A stretch of DNA of 64,000 nucleotides from Poecilobothrus nobilitatus (taxonomy: Eukaryota; Arthropoda; Insecta; Diptera; Dolichopodidae), in the NCBI GenBank assembly GCA_947095535.1, contig OX352773.1:35423398-35487397 (forward strand). Direction: 5' to 3'. A program made the position numbers and the translations under genes. Shown here piece by piece: positions 23,659-35,344 of this stretch. The first letter of the stretch is position 1; every line of letters begins with the position of its first letter. The notes under the pieces are model-generated. The model saw only the letters and a list, made by a program, of their open reading frames with translations, did no database searches and was not told the origin of the DNA.

Positions 23659-24088
23659 AACAAGGCAGAATGAAAACCAATAGTTCTGGTAAAAGCGTAA
23701 AAATTGGTAATGGTAAAAGCGTTCTGAAAACATGAAGGAAGCAAAATCTTCCAAAATTTGTTTTAAATTCTAAATTGCGAAAAATAGTATAATTCTGATA
23801 CTGATTTATAAATCAAGAAAAATGTCCTGTAGAACCGCATTCTTAGAAAGAAAAAAAGTTAAGCAGAATCTGAGCTATACACATTTCAAAATAGAACTTT
23901 TTCAAAATTTTAGCCTACATAAAAAATTTTTCAACAACATTAAGTTTTTTACGAGATTTATCAATTACTAGAATTGCATTGCTCTAGGCTTAACGATGTA
24001 AAAGTTTTGTAAACATACAGACTGGCAAACGGATTGAAGAAATCTATTATACAAATTTTTAAATTTTTTTTGAAAAATGTGCAAAAAT
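23659..24088 (-). repeat. Family A repeat, decayed copy A4
   Basis: On the plus strand it begins AACAAGGCAGAATGAAAACC (family 3' end) and finishes GTAAAAGTTTTGTAAACA, GACTGGCAAACGGA and GAAAAATGTGCAAAAA (family 5' end), so it lies on the minus strand. Blocks such as ATGTCCTGTAGAACCGCATT and TTAAGCAGAATCTGAGC parallel other copies. Its 3' end faces that of A3 across 300 bases. Confidence 0.7.
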
Positions 24089-24235
24089 GGAAAAAAACAA
24101 ATCACAAAGTAAGTAAATTTCTTAACAGTGAAAAGCACTTTTTATACATTAAAACACAAAAAATAATAATATAACAGTAAATTTACTTAAAATATACAAG
24201 TTCAAAATAAATTTTTCCAAAAAAATAAAAAAATA

Positions 24236-24284
24236 AATATATATATATATATATATATACATATATATATACATATACAATGTA
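24236..24284. repeat. (TA)n / TATACA microsatellite
   Basis: An almost pure TA repeat followed by ACATATATAT variants. Confidence 0.85.
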
Positions 24285-25549
24285 ATGTAAACAGCTTACT
24301 CATTTACAAACTCTTGTTTATAGATATAACTATATGGATATGATTCCAAAAGTCTGCTTGTTTTGAATGTTCAATCTCAACTTCTTATTAGAAAATATTC
24401 AATTACTTTTTTATAAAATCATCATGATTCATCAAGGACCATTGTATACAATAAGATAAAAATAAGAAAAAAGAAACATTATCTATGTATGCTATATATA
24501 CTATATATGCACACATCCAGACAAACAATATTTAGACATAGAACTAAAATCTTAATTCTAAGACATCTCATATTGATAATTTTTACTAAAGTTTTTTTTT
24601 GAAAAATTTTTGGCGGTAAACCATCACTTTTTCCTTTTCTTGACAAAATATAAATATTTTTTTTTTTTTTATTTATGTACTTAACACTTCCATTTAGAGA
24701 CATGTGTATTTGTATACATATACATATATTGGTACACATATTATTATTTTAGCAATGCTCGTTGAATGCCCAATGATTATTCATAACTAATAAAATTGTT
24801 TCATCGTTTACGACAATGAAAGCATGAAGTAAGTAAATATAAAAGTTTTTCATTCTCATTCTTAAGATGCTTTAAAGTAATGAAATATTTAACAAAATTA
24901 TTACTCTTCTTTGAGAACCTCTTCAATTTTTGTATAAAATTTAAAAAAAAATGAACTCTTTATTTATATATTAAATTTGGTTATTGTTTTTTATTATTGT
25001 ACCATATAGTTTTTGATATTCCGTTACTTACTTTTATATCGAGGTATTATTAGTATGTACTCGTAATTCATTTACATATTTTATAAATTCGATTAGTTAT
25101 AACTATAAAGAGATGAATCATTCTATTATTAATAATAGAAATTATATAATTAAATTTGATTGTAATTATTTTTACATGGATTATCCATCACTCATAAGAT
25201 GTTTTCATCATAATTCACAGTTTGTTCACAAAGTTATCTTTCACAGGTCAAATGTTAAAAAAATATGAGCAAGTACGATACATTTAATATACTTATTTTA
25301 TGACTATCATGGATCATGCATAGTCTTTTATTATTTTAGCTTAATTAAAGTGATTATAATATTTTCTGTGTAAATCCTTTTACATCATTATTTTACATCA
25401 TTAATAAAATAAATTCTTTTACATCATTATTTATACTCAAATCTATATATTCGGTAAACCCAAATTCGAAAAACCCAAAAGTATAGCTAAATTAATCTTG
25501 ACAAGAAGTATATATTATAAGAAAACAAAATAATATATTAAATATAATT
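24285..25549. other. Unannotated AT-rich stretch
   Basis: Nothing recognisable. The open frame 24479-24739 (minus) is Ile/Lys/Cys-rich and overlaps TATACATA microsatellite sequence; I treat it as chance. ACATCATTATTTTACATC phrases near 25382-25432 are a small local repeat. Confidence 0.5.
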
Positions 25550-25642
25550 TAATTGGCCCACATTCGTAAGGAAAAGGACCCACTGTTTTTCAAGGGCAGT
25601 GAAATGCCCTTGTGAAATTGTAATAAAATAAAAATAAAATAA
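25550..25642 (+). mobile_element. 93-bp 5'-truncated retroelement tail with stem-loop
   Basis: A perfect 8-bp stem CAAGGGCA/TGCCCTTG with loop GTGAAA (25591-25612) is followed by AAATTGTAATAAAATAAAAATAAAATAA-type simple repeat. The insert is flanked by the direct repeat TAAATATAATT at 25539-25549 and 25643-25653. This is the layout of a short 5'-truncated LINE or SINE copy whose 3' stem-loop primes reverse transcription. The flanking repeat is all A/T, so it is suggestive only. Confidence 0.5.
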
Positions 25643-25973
25643 TAAATATAATTATGACGATGTAATAGTTTTAATTTCATATAATAATATTTAATTAAGA
25701 ATGTGTTATAGTCTTAATCTAATACACGCTTACCTTACCACAAGCAAATTATTTTTACTTTATTTTTACAGAAATATTTGAGTAAACATAGCTGAAATTG
25801 AAACAGAAATGTTACTTGTTGGCTTCAGGCTTTGATCTGTTATAATTGCTGCAAAAATCTCCTTAATTACTATAACTATAAAATATTCAGTGAAATATTT
25901 GACACAGATATTTTTGATGCAGTCACAGATATTTTTGAACAAAAAAAAAATTAAATGGTGTGTATTATAATAA

Positions 25974-26165
25974 CTTTTTTTTTTAGTGCATTTGCCTTGC
26001 CATATAAATGTAACAAGAAAATTACACAGTCTTTCCTTTTCAAGCGTGGCTGTACATGTCCTAAGGGGGAATAACTCTTGCGACGTTTGTAGGATCCGAA
26101 CCCACACTCCCACGGTGTTTACAGCTCATTTTATACGCTCTTACTCACTAGACCACCGTGATCAC
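25974..26165 (-). mobile_element. tRNA-derived SINE, full copy with perfect 11-bp duplication
   Basis: On the minus strand the tRNA-like head comes first: A box region TGGTCTAGTGAGTAAGAGC, then B box GGGTTCGGATCC, then ACGTCGCAAGAGTTATTCCC, then the body GGAAAGACTGTGTAATTTTC and a TATGGCAAGGCAAATGCAC segment, ending in an A run (T run 25975-25983 on plus). TATTATAATAA flanks it exactly at 25963-25973 and 26166-26176. The body is shared with 45680-45789. Two overlapping open frames across it (25766-26113 minus, 25986-26195 plus) are readings of the SINE. Confidence 0.9.
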
Positions 26166-26825
26166 TATTATAATAATAATTTTCTGATAATGTAGATCAA
26201 ATGGAAACTACAACTTAAAAATACTGCATAAAAAGAAAAAGAAAATTCTTGTTTTCTATTGAAAACACTTAAACTCCCTTAATAGTGTTAGAGTTTTATC
26301 TACTAAAACAAACTTTTGCATTAGCCGGAATAATGGGATAAGAACAAAAACTACAATTCAATATAATAGCTTTAGAATCGGAAAAGCAAAGGAAAGAGTT
26401 TAGGAAAAGCAAATTTCGATTATAAATTTTGAAAGTTCTAACAGTTGTAAGTTACATAATGGTAATATCCCTTACAATGTCGAGGTAATAACTATGATTG
26501 AGCTCTTTTATCATTTAATATTAACTTAAGACAAATAATTTATTAATAAAGCATAGCATTTACTAATAATTGTTTAACTACTCTGTAATTTGTAAATAAT
26601 AAATTAATTGACAACAGTTATTTACGGTTTATTTAATGTACAAATAACAAATATTTAAATTTTTTTCGCCTTATCAAATAAAAACGAAAAAAAGGAAAGC
26701 AAAACAAAAAAAAGGGATAATTACGGCGAAATATAATAAAAAAAATTGAAAAACAATAACAAAGTATTTAAGATAATTCTCTCATTCATATATTTTTGTA
26801 CAAAAAAAAAAAACCAATAAAAACC

Positions 26826-26900
26826 CGACTCATTCATATACTCATTTACTTGCTCACTTACTCATTCATTGAATCATTTACTCAACTTACTTATCTCGAC
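26826..26900. repeat. ACTCATTC-like short tandem repeat
   Basis: CGACTCATTCATATACTCAT, then TTGCTCACTTACTCATTCAT, GAATCATTTACTCA and ACTTACTTATCTCG form an irregular array on an (ACTC/ATTC) theme. Confidence 0.7.
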
Positions 26901-27607
26901 ACCCGACCCAACGTTCTCTTTTACAAAAAAAAATCAAAAAAAAAAAAAGGAAAAGATAAAAAAAATAAAAAACATTGTATCATTTCTCAACAACTATATT
27001 GTAAATTGATTTTTATTGTAGAAACTATGTATAGAATAAAAACTGAACTGAACTAATCGTTCTTTTTTTTTTGTCGTATTTGTTTTTTTTTTTTTTTTGA
27101 GTTTTTTTTTCTTAATTCAAATTTTTTTTGAATCATTTTTCCCAAAATAGAAGAAAAACTATTTTATAGAATTGTTGGCGCCTTCAAAATTCAGATGAAA
27201 TATATTTTTGTTTTTCTATGTTGATTTTTTTTTTGTTGTTTTTGCTCTTTTTAGAATTAAAAATTTTTCTCTTGTATATGTGTAATGTTGGAGAAGATAT
27301 TGAATAGTGTGTAGTAATGATTTTGTTGGTTTGTTGATGCTTTACTTATTTTATATTTTTCAATTTCAATTTTTGATTATTTTTTTTTTTTTTTATTTGA
27401 TGGTTTTTGTTTCTTTTTATATTAACAGAAAAAAAAACTAAAACCACTACTAACTAAAAATAATCGAAATATCATATATTTATATATTATGAAAATATTC
27501 TTTTATAAATTGAAAAAAAAAAAATTACCGACGACCACACAGTAAAATAAAAATTTGATAATTCATTTTTGAAATAAAATTGCCTCTTTTCTTATATATC
27601 TACATAT

Positions 27608-27645
27608 CCATATATATATATATATGCTACATATACATATATAGA
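27608..27645. repeat. (TA)n microsatellite
   Basis: CCATATATATATATATATGC followed by TACATATACATATATAGATAG. Confidence 0.8.
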
Positions 27646-30600
27646 TAGAAATTATTTTCTCCGAAAATAATATGACAAAAAAAAAGTATGTATTTATATA
27701 TGTTTAATTCTTTATATTTCATAATTAGGATGAGGGCAATAAGATTTTCCAACAATAAGAACAACATCAAAATTGAATAGTAAATGTCAGGAGACAAAAA
27801 AATAAAAAACACGTCATGAAGTTATGAACCGCGCGATTTTTCCACAAACACAAATCAATACTTGCTTATAACACATATACATTTATCAATATTATAAATA
27901 AATATTCATGAAAATTGCATAAGAATTAAATGCATACACATACACACATAAAAAAAAATAGTTAGTGATTTAAACAACAAAAAAAAAAAAAAATAGAAGA
28001 AAAGAAAAATAAAATAATAAAAAAATCATTTGTCATTATATTTTAGATATTTAAAAATAAGCAGTACTTCATGGAATTTTTCACATGAATTGAAAAAACT
28101 TTGGAAAATTTTCAAAAATACTTTTTTTTTTTTCGTTTTTTGTGTTTTTTTTTTTTTTGTAGGTTTACAGTTATTTTCATTTATTCTATAGGAATGTAAA
28201 TTGAACATTTTGATCTAGAATATATTTATTTTTATTGGTTTTAAAGTTTTTGTCTATTATTTGTTTTTGTATACGTATAAGAACAATTCATATAGTTTTG
28301 AATTTTATTCGGAATTTTCATTTGATTTTGAACAATTTCGATTATTTAAAAAAGAAAATGAACAGTTATCATTTTTATTGATTTTTTTTTGGAGTTTTAA
28401 GAATAAAAAATACGATAAGAACCTTTAATCTGTTTAGTTATTGAATTCGGGCAATTAGTTACTTTGATAGATACCTTAAATAGAAAAAAGTAGATATTCA
28501 ACAAAAATTTTGCTGATCAGTTACAAAAATCCAACAAAAATTCGAATCATATATAATTTTATTGATTTGTTCGAAATCTTTACCAGTTTTTTTTGTTTTC
28601 GATATATTTTGTAGATACTGAGTTTTTTTTTAATTCGAATTTGGTTGATTCATTTCCTTTTTAAAGAACAACGATTATGTTATTAAAATTAAAATTTATT
28701 TATTTTTATTTATTTAAATTTAAAAATCAAAAGAATGGTTGTCTTAATACATTCTTTTTTTCGAAATCATTCCAATAAAATAGAAAAATATTTGCCCATT
28801 TTTCTCAAAAATAACTGTTAGTCTGTATGTAAGATTAAAAAAATAAAATAACACAAAACCAAATAAAATTGGGTCAAAGTAACTTATATATTATATTCTA
28901 TGTTCTATACTTATATATTATACCATATTAAAGTGAATTGTAATGAATTGATTTGAATTAAATATGTATAAGAAATCCAAAAAAAAAAAAAAAAACGTAT
29001 TCATTTCATCCTTCTTACAAAAACTAAAAGAAAAAATAGAAAATAGAAAATTTCTAATCAATCAAAAACTATTTATATTATATATTATATCTTTAAGTGA
29101 TTTTTGTTTCTAAATAAAGATAAATTTATAGATTTAATGTCATTTCAATTTGATTTTTGATATTTTAAATGTAAATGTGTTAACTTTTTTATATTGATTG
29201 GTGCTTGTAGGATTTATGAAATTTCCTAGGAAAAATTACATTTAGTATGATTTAAATGAATATGAAAAAACAAAAAAAAAGGAGTTTTACAATTAAATAA
29301 ATGTTATTAGTTGATTTTATATTGTTAAAGTGTTTGAATTTGATATTAGAAAATAAAAGCGTTTACAAAAAACTTAAATGTAATATTAATGAAATAATAA
29401 AATGAATTTGTTCGTAGTCAATATTAAATGCTAAATATTAGATTTTTAAAACAACTTAAACTAATAATAAAAGCAAAAAGTGTAAACAATCAATCACATG
29501 GCTCATTTTAAAACTTTTATCAATGTTAATTTTTATCGTTATTAGGCAATCTTTATTACATCTAAATCATAAAATTTACATTGCCACAGCTCAAAACTTT
29601 TATTCAACCCCTTTTATTTTTTTAACTAAGTTAAAATCAATATATTTTATAAAATTTTCAAAAGTGTGAACATTTAAACAAAATATGACAATGACATGGA
29701 TATTCAATTACTTCTTTAAACGAAGCTGATAATTTGAGATTTTCTTTTTTCTCAAATTTAATCAAAAACTTTTTATTTATCTTAAATTAATTTTCAATCT
29801 ATCAAAATATAAATATTGACTCTTTTAAAAATTTCAAAATTTTATAATCTTCTCTCAATCATGCGACTCACAGTAAGTTTTTTCTTAAATGAAAACAGCA
29901 AAAACAAAAAAAAAATAAAATAAAATAAAAACAAAGAATCATGCAAGAGATTAAGGATTTAAAATCTTTAAGTATTATTTTTTTTAATAAAACAAAAAAT
30001 TAATTAAAAAATAAAATTTTTGTTTTTATTTTTCAATTAAAAATTCTGAAAATTCACCAATGATACCTTGAATTAAGATGAAAAACAAAGACAAGCAACA
30101 ACAACACTTAAAACAAAAAAAAAAATATATATAAAAATTTGAAAAGAAATATAAAAATCTAATCTGAATAATTTTTTTGTCACAACAATAAAAAAAATAA
30201 AAATCAACAAAAAAAAAAAAAACAAAACAAGAAGAAAAAACAGTTTTTCCATTCATAAATATTTTCTTTTTCTTTTTATAAATTTTTTTTTGTTTTTTTT
30301 TTTTTGTTTTTTCATCATCATTTCATTCTAAAACATCCTAAATGAACCGCGTGCTTACTAAATTTTCTTTTTTCTCACTTATTCGCAAAGTATAAAAGAC
30401 TTGTGTAAAGAAATTGAAAATCGATTGAAAAGTGATGACTAAATGTTCTTAGAAAAACAAAAATAATAATAATATAATGAAAATATCGGGAAAGAAAAAA
30501 TTTTTATAATTTTTATTTTTACTTTTTTTTTTTGTATATTCTATCTCTTTCTAATCAATATTGGTTTGTCCTTTTTATTTTTGCGTAGGCTGATTCATAA

Positions 30601-31479
30601 ACATTTTTCTTAATGGTAACTCCCCCCTTCGATATTCTGCTATTGAAATATAAGCACACATGTAACATATACATATTATCCACAAAAAAGAAAAAAAAAA
30701 CAACTAAACAAAAAAGCAAAATAAATATGTATGAATCTGATTCTGTATTTTTAAGGATATCTCATTATTATTGTTTTTCTTTTTTTATTTTGCTTTTTAT
30801 TTTAGAGTGTAAATGGGGTACATAACACATAAAGTGTAAAAAACAAATAATAGTATTTATTTTTTCATGTTTCGTTTTTTTTGTTTTATTTAATTTTTTT
30901 TGTTTTTTTCATTTCATTCAGCATCTCATTGTAACAAGGACGACAATAATTCGCGCAGTGCTATTTGCTTTTTTTTGTTTTTATTTTTTATTTCTATTGG
31001 TTTTTATTATTTTGTTTTTTGTTTTTACAATATGTTACTAAATGTAATATGTCAGTTTCTCTGTTATCTCACTTTCTTATTAGAATTTAAGTTTTTGAGT
31101 CACGGTTCTACTAAAGTTAAATATTAAGTACCCAGAATCAAAGTCAAATTTATTAAGAATATTTTTTATAGATAATATTTGGAATGTTTTATAAATCGTA
31201 TCTTGTTTTTAATGTTAGGATTAATGTTAAATTTTAGTTTAAATTAAAAAATAGTATAAAAGTCAGACATAGAGAACAAAAGTTAGAATTAAGTAAACGA
31301 AATAAAAAGTCTGATGCCTTCACTCAAAATTTTCAAAAGAGAAATGGGGAGAACATCCACTACATTCCTACGTAGTTCAAATCAAAGATAGCATAATTCT
31401 GGTTATGGTAATTCGTTTTTGATTAAAATATCGTGAATGTTTTAGGAGAACGTTAACACCTTCGTTGATCAAATTCCTG

Positions 31480-31685
31480 CAAACCTTAAATCTAATTTTA
31501 CTCCATAGCTGAATCTTCCTTTGTCGAAACAGTACAATAAAATTAAAGGTCCCATAATATATTATTTGATCAAAAAGGGAGGTGGTGTTTAGTGGGTTTA
31601 AGTCCCATACGTTGATAGAGAAAACGTGCTCGTAGTGCCCCTCTTTAGTGTCTTTCGATAATTCCCACCTTCAAAAACAAACTAG
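31480..31685 (+). repeat. LINE 3'-tail-like repeat, diverged copy 3
   Basis: AGGTCCCATAATATATTATT, AAGGGAGGTGGTGTTTAGT, GGGTTTAAGTCCCATACG, AGTGTCTTTCGATAATTCCC and ACCTTC follow the same order as the 3' ends at 2310-2430 and 15325-15440, but with low identity and a longer middle. It is probably a related, not identical, retroelement tail. Confidence 0.4.
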
Positions 31686-32015
31686 GTAGTCAAATCCGAA
31701 AATTTTCGAACCACATTTTTACGGTCTTTTTTTAAGTGACGTGTTGAATTACAATATAATCTAAAATATAAGCGTTACTAGTCTATTTTTTTACTATCAC
31801 TTTGTTAATATTTAATCAGCGACGAATAAAATATTTTTAAATTTATTTTTACCTATAATTGCAATTGGATAAACTTTATTAAAAAAAATGCTTTAATTTT
31901 TTTTATTTATTAAATTTGCGATTTAGAAATTTTGTATGCGATCAATTTTGTAATTTTCTTTTTTCTTTTTTATGAATGACATAATAAAATTTTCATTTTC
32001 ATCAAGGATAGTTAC

Positions 32016-32340
32016 TCTTCCTTTTTATATCCGTACGAACAATATGGATATATAACAATTGGTGTAACGGGTATATAAGAATTGGTTTGTAATGTCGTAC
32101 AGAACTTATAAATGTGATACAAATAGATTAATTTAAATGGTTCGCAATAGTAACGAAAGCTCAATCCGTCTATCAGCACGATAACTCAAAAACAAAAAAG
32201 TGGAGAATCATTAAATTTATCTGACATATTATTGAAATAATTTGTAATTCTCTTATTATTATTGGTTGAGGTCGATTGAGGTCACTCCTTCAGCTAGGTA
32301 TGCGGTATACAAATTTCTGAACACAGTTTAATAGTTTAGT
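32016..32340 (+). repeat. Family D (DINE-like) repeat, decayed copy
   Basis: TTTTATATCCGTACGAACAA is a degenerate form of the TATACCCGTACGA start, followed by GGATATA (the 5' hairpin partner), TTGGTTTGTAATGTCG, CTCAATCCGTC and AGCACGATAACTCAAAAACA. GTTGAGGTCGATTGAGGTC at 32264 may still belong to the element. The 3' end is not visible. Confidence 0.6.
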
Positions 32341-33537
32341 ATATCCTCAAAACTATCAATTAAATATAGATAACTTTTCTTTATAATATAACAATGCAGA
32401 GTGATAGTATATTGTATTGCAAACACCCCAACCGAATCATATAGGTATTTTAGAATTGACAAGGGCAACCACATTTTTTTCGATTATTTTATAAATTTAG
32501 TTCTTCAAATTCATTTGTTGATATTTAAGTTAAGTTATGTTTATCTGAGATTAAATTTAAAATGACCTTTTTGGTTCATTTTAGTTCATCTGCGCAGCCA
32601 AATTGTCTCCGATTTTAAATATTTAGATCAAAGAATTTGATTGTCGTTATTGTTTTTATACAAATATAATTAATATTCATAAAAAAAAATTTAATGTTTG
32701 TGAATATTTATAAATATGTTAAAATATACTTGGTAAAGACCAAAATAACAAATATAACTATATATTTTTTAAATGTATTATACGTAAATATATTTTTTTA
32801 ATTTAATTAGAATCTTAAGCCTTCACTATATTTTATAGGTAAAACTTCAGATGTTGAAATTGAAAATTAATCTAAAATAAATTTATAAACTTTAGACAAA
32901 AAGTTAGAATAAGTTTGAAATTTTCATTTATTCAATTTTAATGGAGTTAGGACTAAATACTATTATAACAAAACGTGCGGCTTTGAAATTTTTCTCGTAC
33001 TAAACTGAAGTTGAAACTTGTACAAGACGAGATCAATATATCTTAAAAGGAACAAATTAAGATTTTGAAAATAATAATGGCCTGACAACTGTAACTAATA
33101 TAGACTGTGTTACATATTATTTATGTAAAATAGATAAATTTCTATTTATTTAATTTTAAAAAGAACTAAAATCTAATTATAGATGTCTCAGTTATTTTGT
33201 AAATATTATAACTTAATATTGTAAAATAAAGAATATATCCAGAAAGTAAACTTGAAAACTGAAACTTTTGGTTACTATCATTACTTTGTAGGTGTCAGGA
33301 ATAAAAACGAAGAAAATTTCCCTTCCCTTTTGTGATCACTCTTAAAACTTTAGTGGTATTAAAAATTCAATTAAAACATTTTATCTTCTTTTATTTTTAC
33401 ATTCTAATCAATATTAAGTTAGGATAGCAAACAAGGTAGAATGTAAATCAACGGTTTTTAAAAGCGCACATTTCAAAAAAAAAAATACAAACTGTTTGGA
33501 ATTATGACTTGCACAAAACTTTTAAAATTTCATGTAA

Positions 33538-34327
33538 GGCGCCAGTTATAGCTATAATTGAAATGATAGCTATAAATGTTTACTTTCAATTTTGTTGCAG
33601 CAAAGACATATAAAATTTAACAAAAGTGTTAATTTAATGATTAAATAATTTCTAAAGAATAAACTCTGCTACGAATTTTTAAATTTTAACTTAAATATTT
33701 AAAAAAAAAATCAATTTTATGATTTTCCGGATTGATAATCATTTTCCTGAACAAATGATCAGTAATTTTGCTAATGAAACAAAATTGTTCCAATGACATA
33801 TGTTTCATTTCTTCCCATTTCAGTTTGTCATTGAAAAAAATTCTGATGCAATTCTTGATATATTTCATTATGATTTTGTATTTTAATGAGTTTAGACTTA
33901 AATTTTGTTTTTTTATTATTTTGTTTAAGTTTAGTTTTAAAATTTTTTGTTTTAAAATGGAAATTTCAAAAATAGTTAAAAAAAAAATTAATTCTAGAAA
34001 ATTAATTCTTTTTTATTCTTCTCAATTCAGCCAATGTCATTATTAAATAAAAAAATCTTTTTTTATTAGTACAATTTTCTACCAATAATAATTAAATAAA
34101 TTAAAATAATAAAACTTTATTTTGCCAACATCGAAATAACGCTAACAACAATTTAAATTTAAATTACATTTATTTTTATTTTGCCTTCATTATTGTCATT
34201 TGCCATTTGACAGATAATTTAACTAACAGTTTTCTCTGATTGCTATAATCGCCTATACGAAAAAAAGTATAAGTTTTCAATGAAACGTTTTTCCGGAAGC
34301 TTTTGAATGATAGCTATAACTGGCGCC
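33538..34327. mobile_element. PIF/Harbinger-type element nested in family A copy A5
   Basis: Terminal inverted repeats are GGCGCCAGTTATAGCTAT at 33538 and its exact reverse complement ending at 34327. The flanking TAA on each side (33535-33537 and 34328-34330) is a 3-bp duplication of the TWA type expected for PIF/Harbinger, confirmed by the empty site in copy A6. A minus-strand frame inside has a Harbinger transposase-like stretch, listed separately. At 790 bp it is too short to be autonomous. Its insertion postdates copy A5. Confidence 0.8.
33686..33868 (-). pseudogene. Fragment of a Harbinger-like transposase
   Basis: A 60-codon frame on the minus strand within the nested element. Residues 24-29 (MSLEQF) and 45-60 (INPE, then KIDFFFKYLS) match in order and spacing the N-terminal region of HARBI1-like nucleases as I remember it, where 'RMS..F..L...I' is followed by 'ISPE.KL...LRYLATG'. 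The frame stops right after KYLS, and no DDE catalytic residues are present. The location in an element with TAA duplications and matching TIRs supports the assignment. The similarity is short, so the identity rests mostly on context. Confidence 0.5.
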
Positions 34328-35237
34328 TAATAAGAAAAAAGGTGAAAATAGCGCTTTTCTGAAATTTTGAGGGGCTGTAAGTCCGGAACCTTATATAACT
34401 AAGACAAATCGTTAAAAAACATAAAAATATATTACTGGAGCTTTAATTTTTATGTCTTGCCGAATAAAAATGCGTACAGGTGCTTAAACTAGTGTTTCTA
34501 GTGTTTTTATATTGTAAAACTACTTCGCAGAGCCAGACATATATACATCTGAAAATAGGGCTTTTTTGAAATTTTGGGGGGCTGTAACTTTAGAACTCTT
34601 TACGATTAAAAGAAATCATTAACACACATGAAACATATTACTGTAGCTTTAATTTTTTTGTCTTACCGAAGAAAAATGTGTACAGGTGCCTAAGTTACAG
34701 CTGTTTAAGAATTGCAATTTTTCAATTTTTGAGCCCTAATAGCTCATAAACAGGGGATGGTGGAAAAAAATAAATTTTCTGAGCAAACTTATACTAATTC
34801 TAAGAGTTCTTTCTTCTCTCAAAATTTAAATCCCCTATCTAAAAGCGTGCCGGAGTTATGATGGTAGGAAATCATGCAAAATTTGGTTTCCACATAACGT
34901 TAAATTTAAATACTAAATTTAAAACAAAATATATAATTTTGATATTGATTTGCAAAGGTAAAAAAAATTCCTGTCGAATGGCGTTTTCAGATTGAAAAAA
35001 TGTTAAGCGTAACATGAAATATAGGCGTTTAAAATAGGGCTTTTTCAAAGTTTGAGGGGCTATAATTCTCTGATGGAAAGGGGTATATGAAAAAGTTGTT
35101 CCACAAAATTAATTTTTTTATGAGATCTACCCATAGTTAAAATTTCTTTATCTTTAACGGTATAAACAGTCGGACGGACGGACGGACAAAGTGAAACTAA
35201 TAGGCACATTTTTTCAAATTTTTTTTGGAAATGTGCT

Positions 35238-35279
35238 AAAAAGGATTAGATTATTTTACATTCTAATCTAATCCTTTTT
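35238..35279. repeat. Perfect 16-bp inverted repeat at the outer edge of copy A5
   Basis: AAAAAGGATTAGATTA (35238-35253) faces TAATCTAATCCTTTTT (35264-35279) across a 10-base loop TTTTACATTC. It abuts the 5' end of family A copy A5. Confidence 0.85.
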
Positions 35280-35344
35280 GTTATCCTTATTCTGAAGAAT
35301 AACTTGAAAATTTTTAATCTATAATCAGCTATAATATAATACAC

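Larger units (their letters stand above)
26177..31479. other. Unannotated AT-rich stretch, low complexity
   Basis: About 5 kb without a recognisable gene or shared repeat, apart from the microsatellites listed separately. Poly-A and poly-T runs abound. The open frames at 26796, 27627, 28026, 30026, 30613 and 30900 are Lys/Phe/Ile/Tyr-rich, lack motifs and are crossed by homopolymers. A TATAAAAG at 30391 has no supporting initiator or gene. Confidence 0.45.
33429..35242 (-). repeat. Family A repeat, copy A5, split by a transposon
   Basis: On the plus strand it starts with AACAAGGTAGAATGTAAATC and ends with CGGACGGACGGACAAAG, CTAATAGGCACATTTTTTC and GGAAATGTGCTAAAAA. Internal units are marked by ACAGGTGCTT at 34476 and ACAGGTGCC at 34682 (spacing 206, so one unit has a large deletion). 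A 790-bp element sits at 33538-34327. Joining its two sides would give CATGTAATAAG, which is what copy A6 has at the same place (50271). Confidence 0.9.

Noticed and set aside
24479..24739. 86-codon Ile/Lys/Cys-rich minus-strand frame
   Set aside because: Starts and ends in TATACATA microsatellite sequence and has no motif or context.
25766..26113. 115-codon minus-strand frame, the longest in the window
   Set aside because: Its first half is a reading of the tRNA-derived SINE and it crosses the insertion boundary.
30389..30400. TATAAAAG as a core promoter
   Set aside because: No initiator at the right distance and no gene downstream; such strings are expected in this composition.
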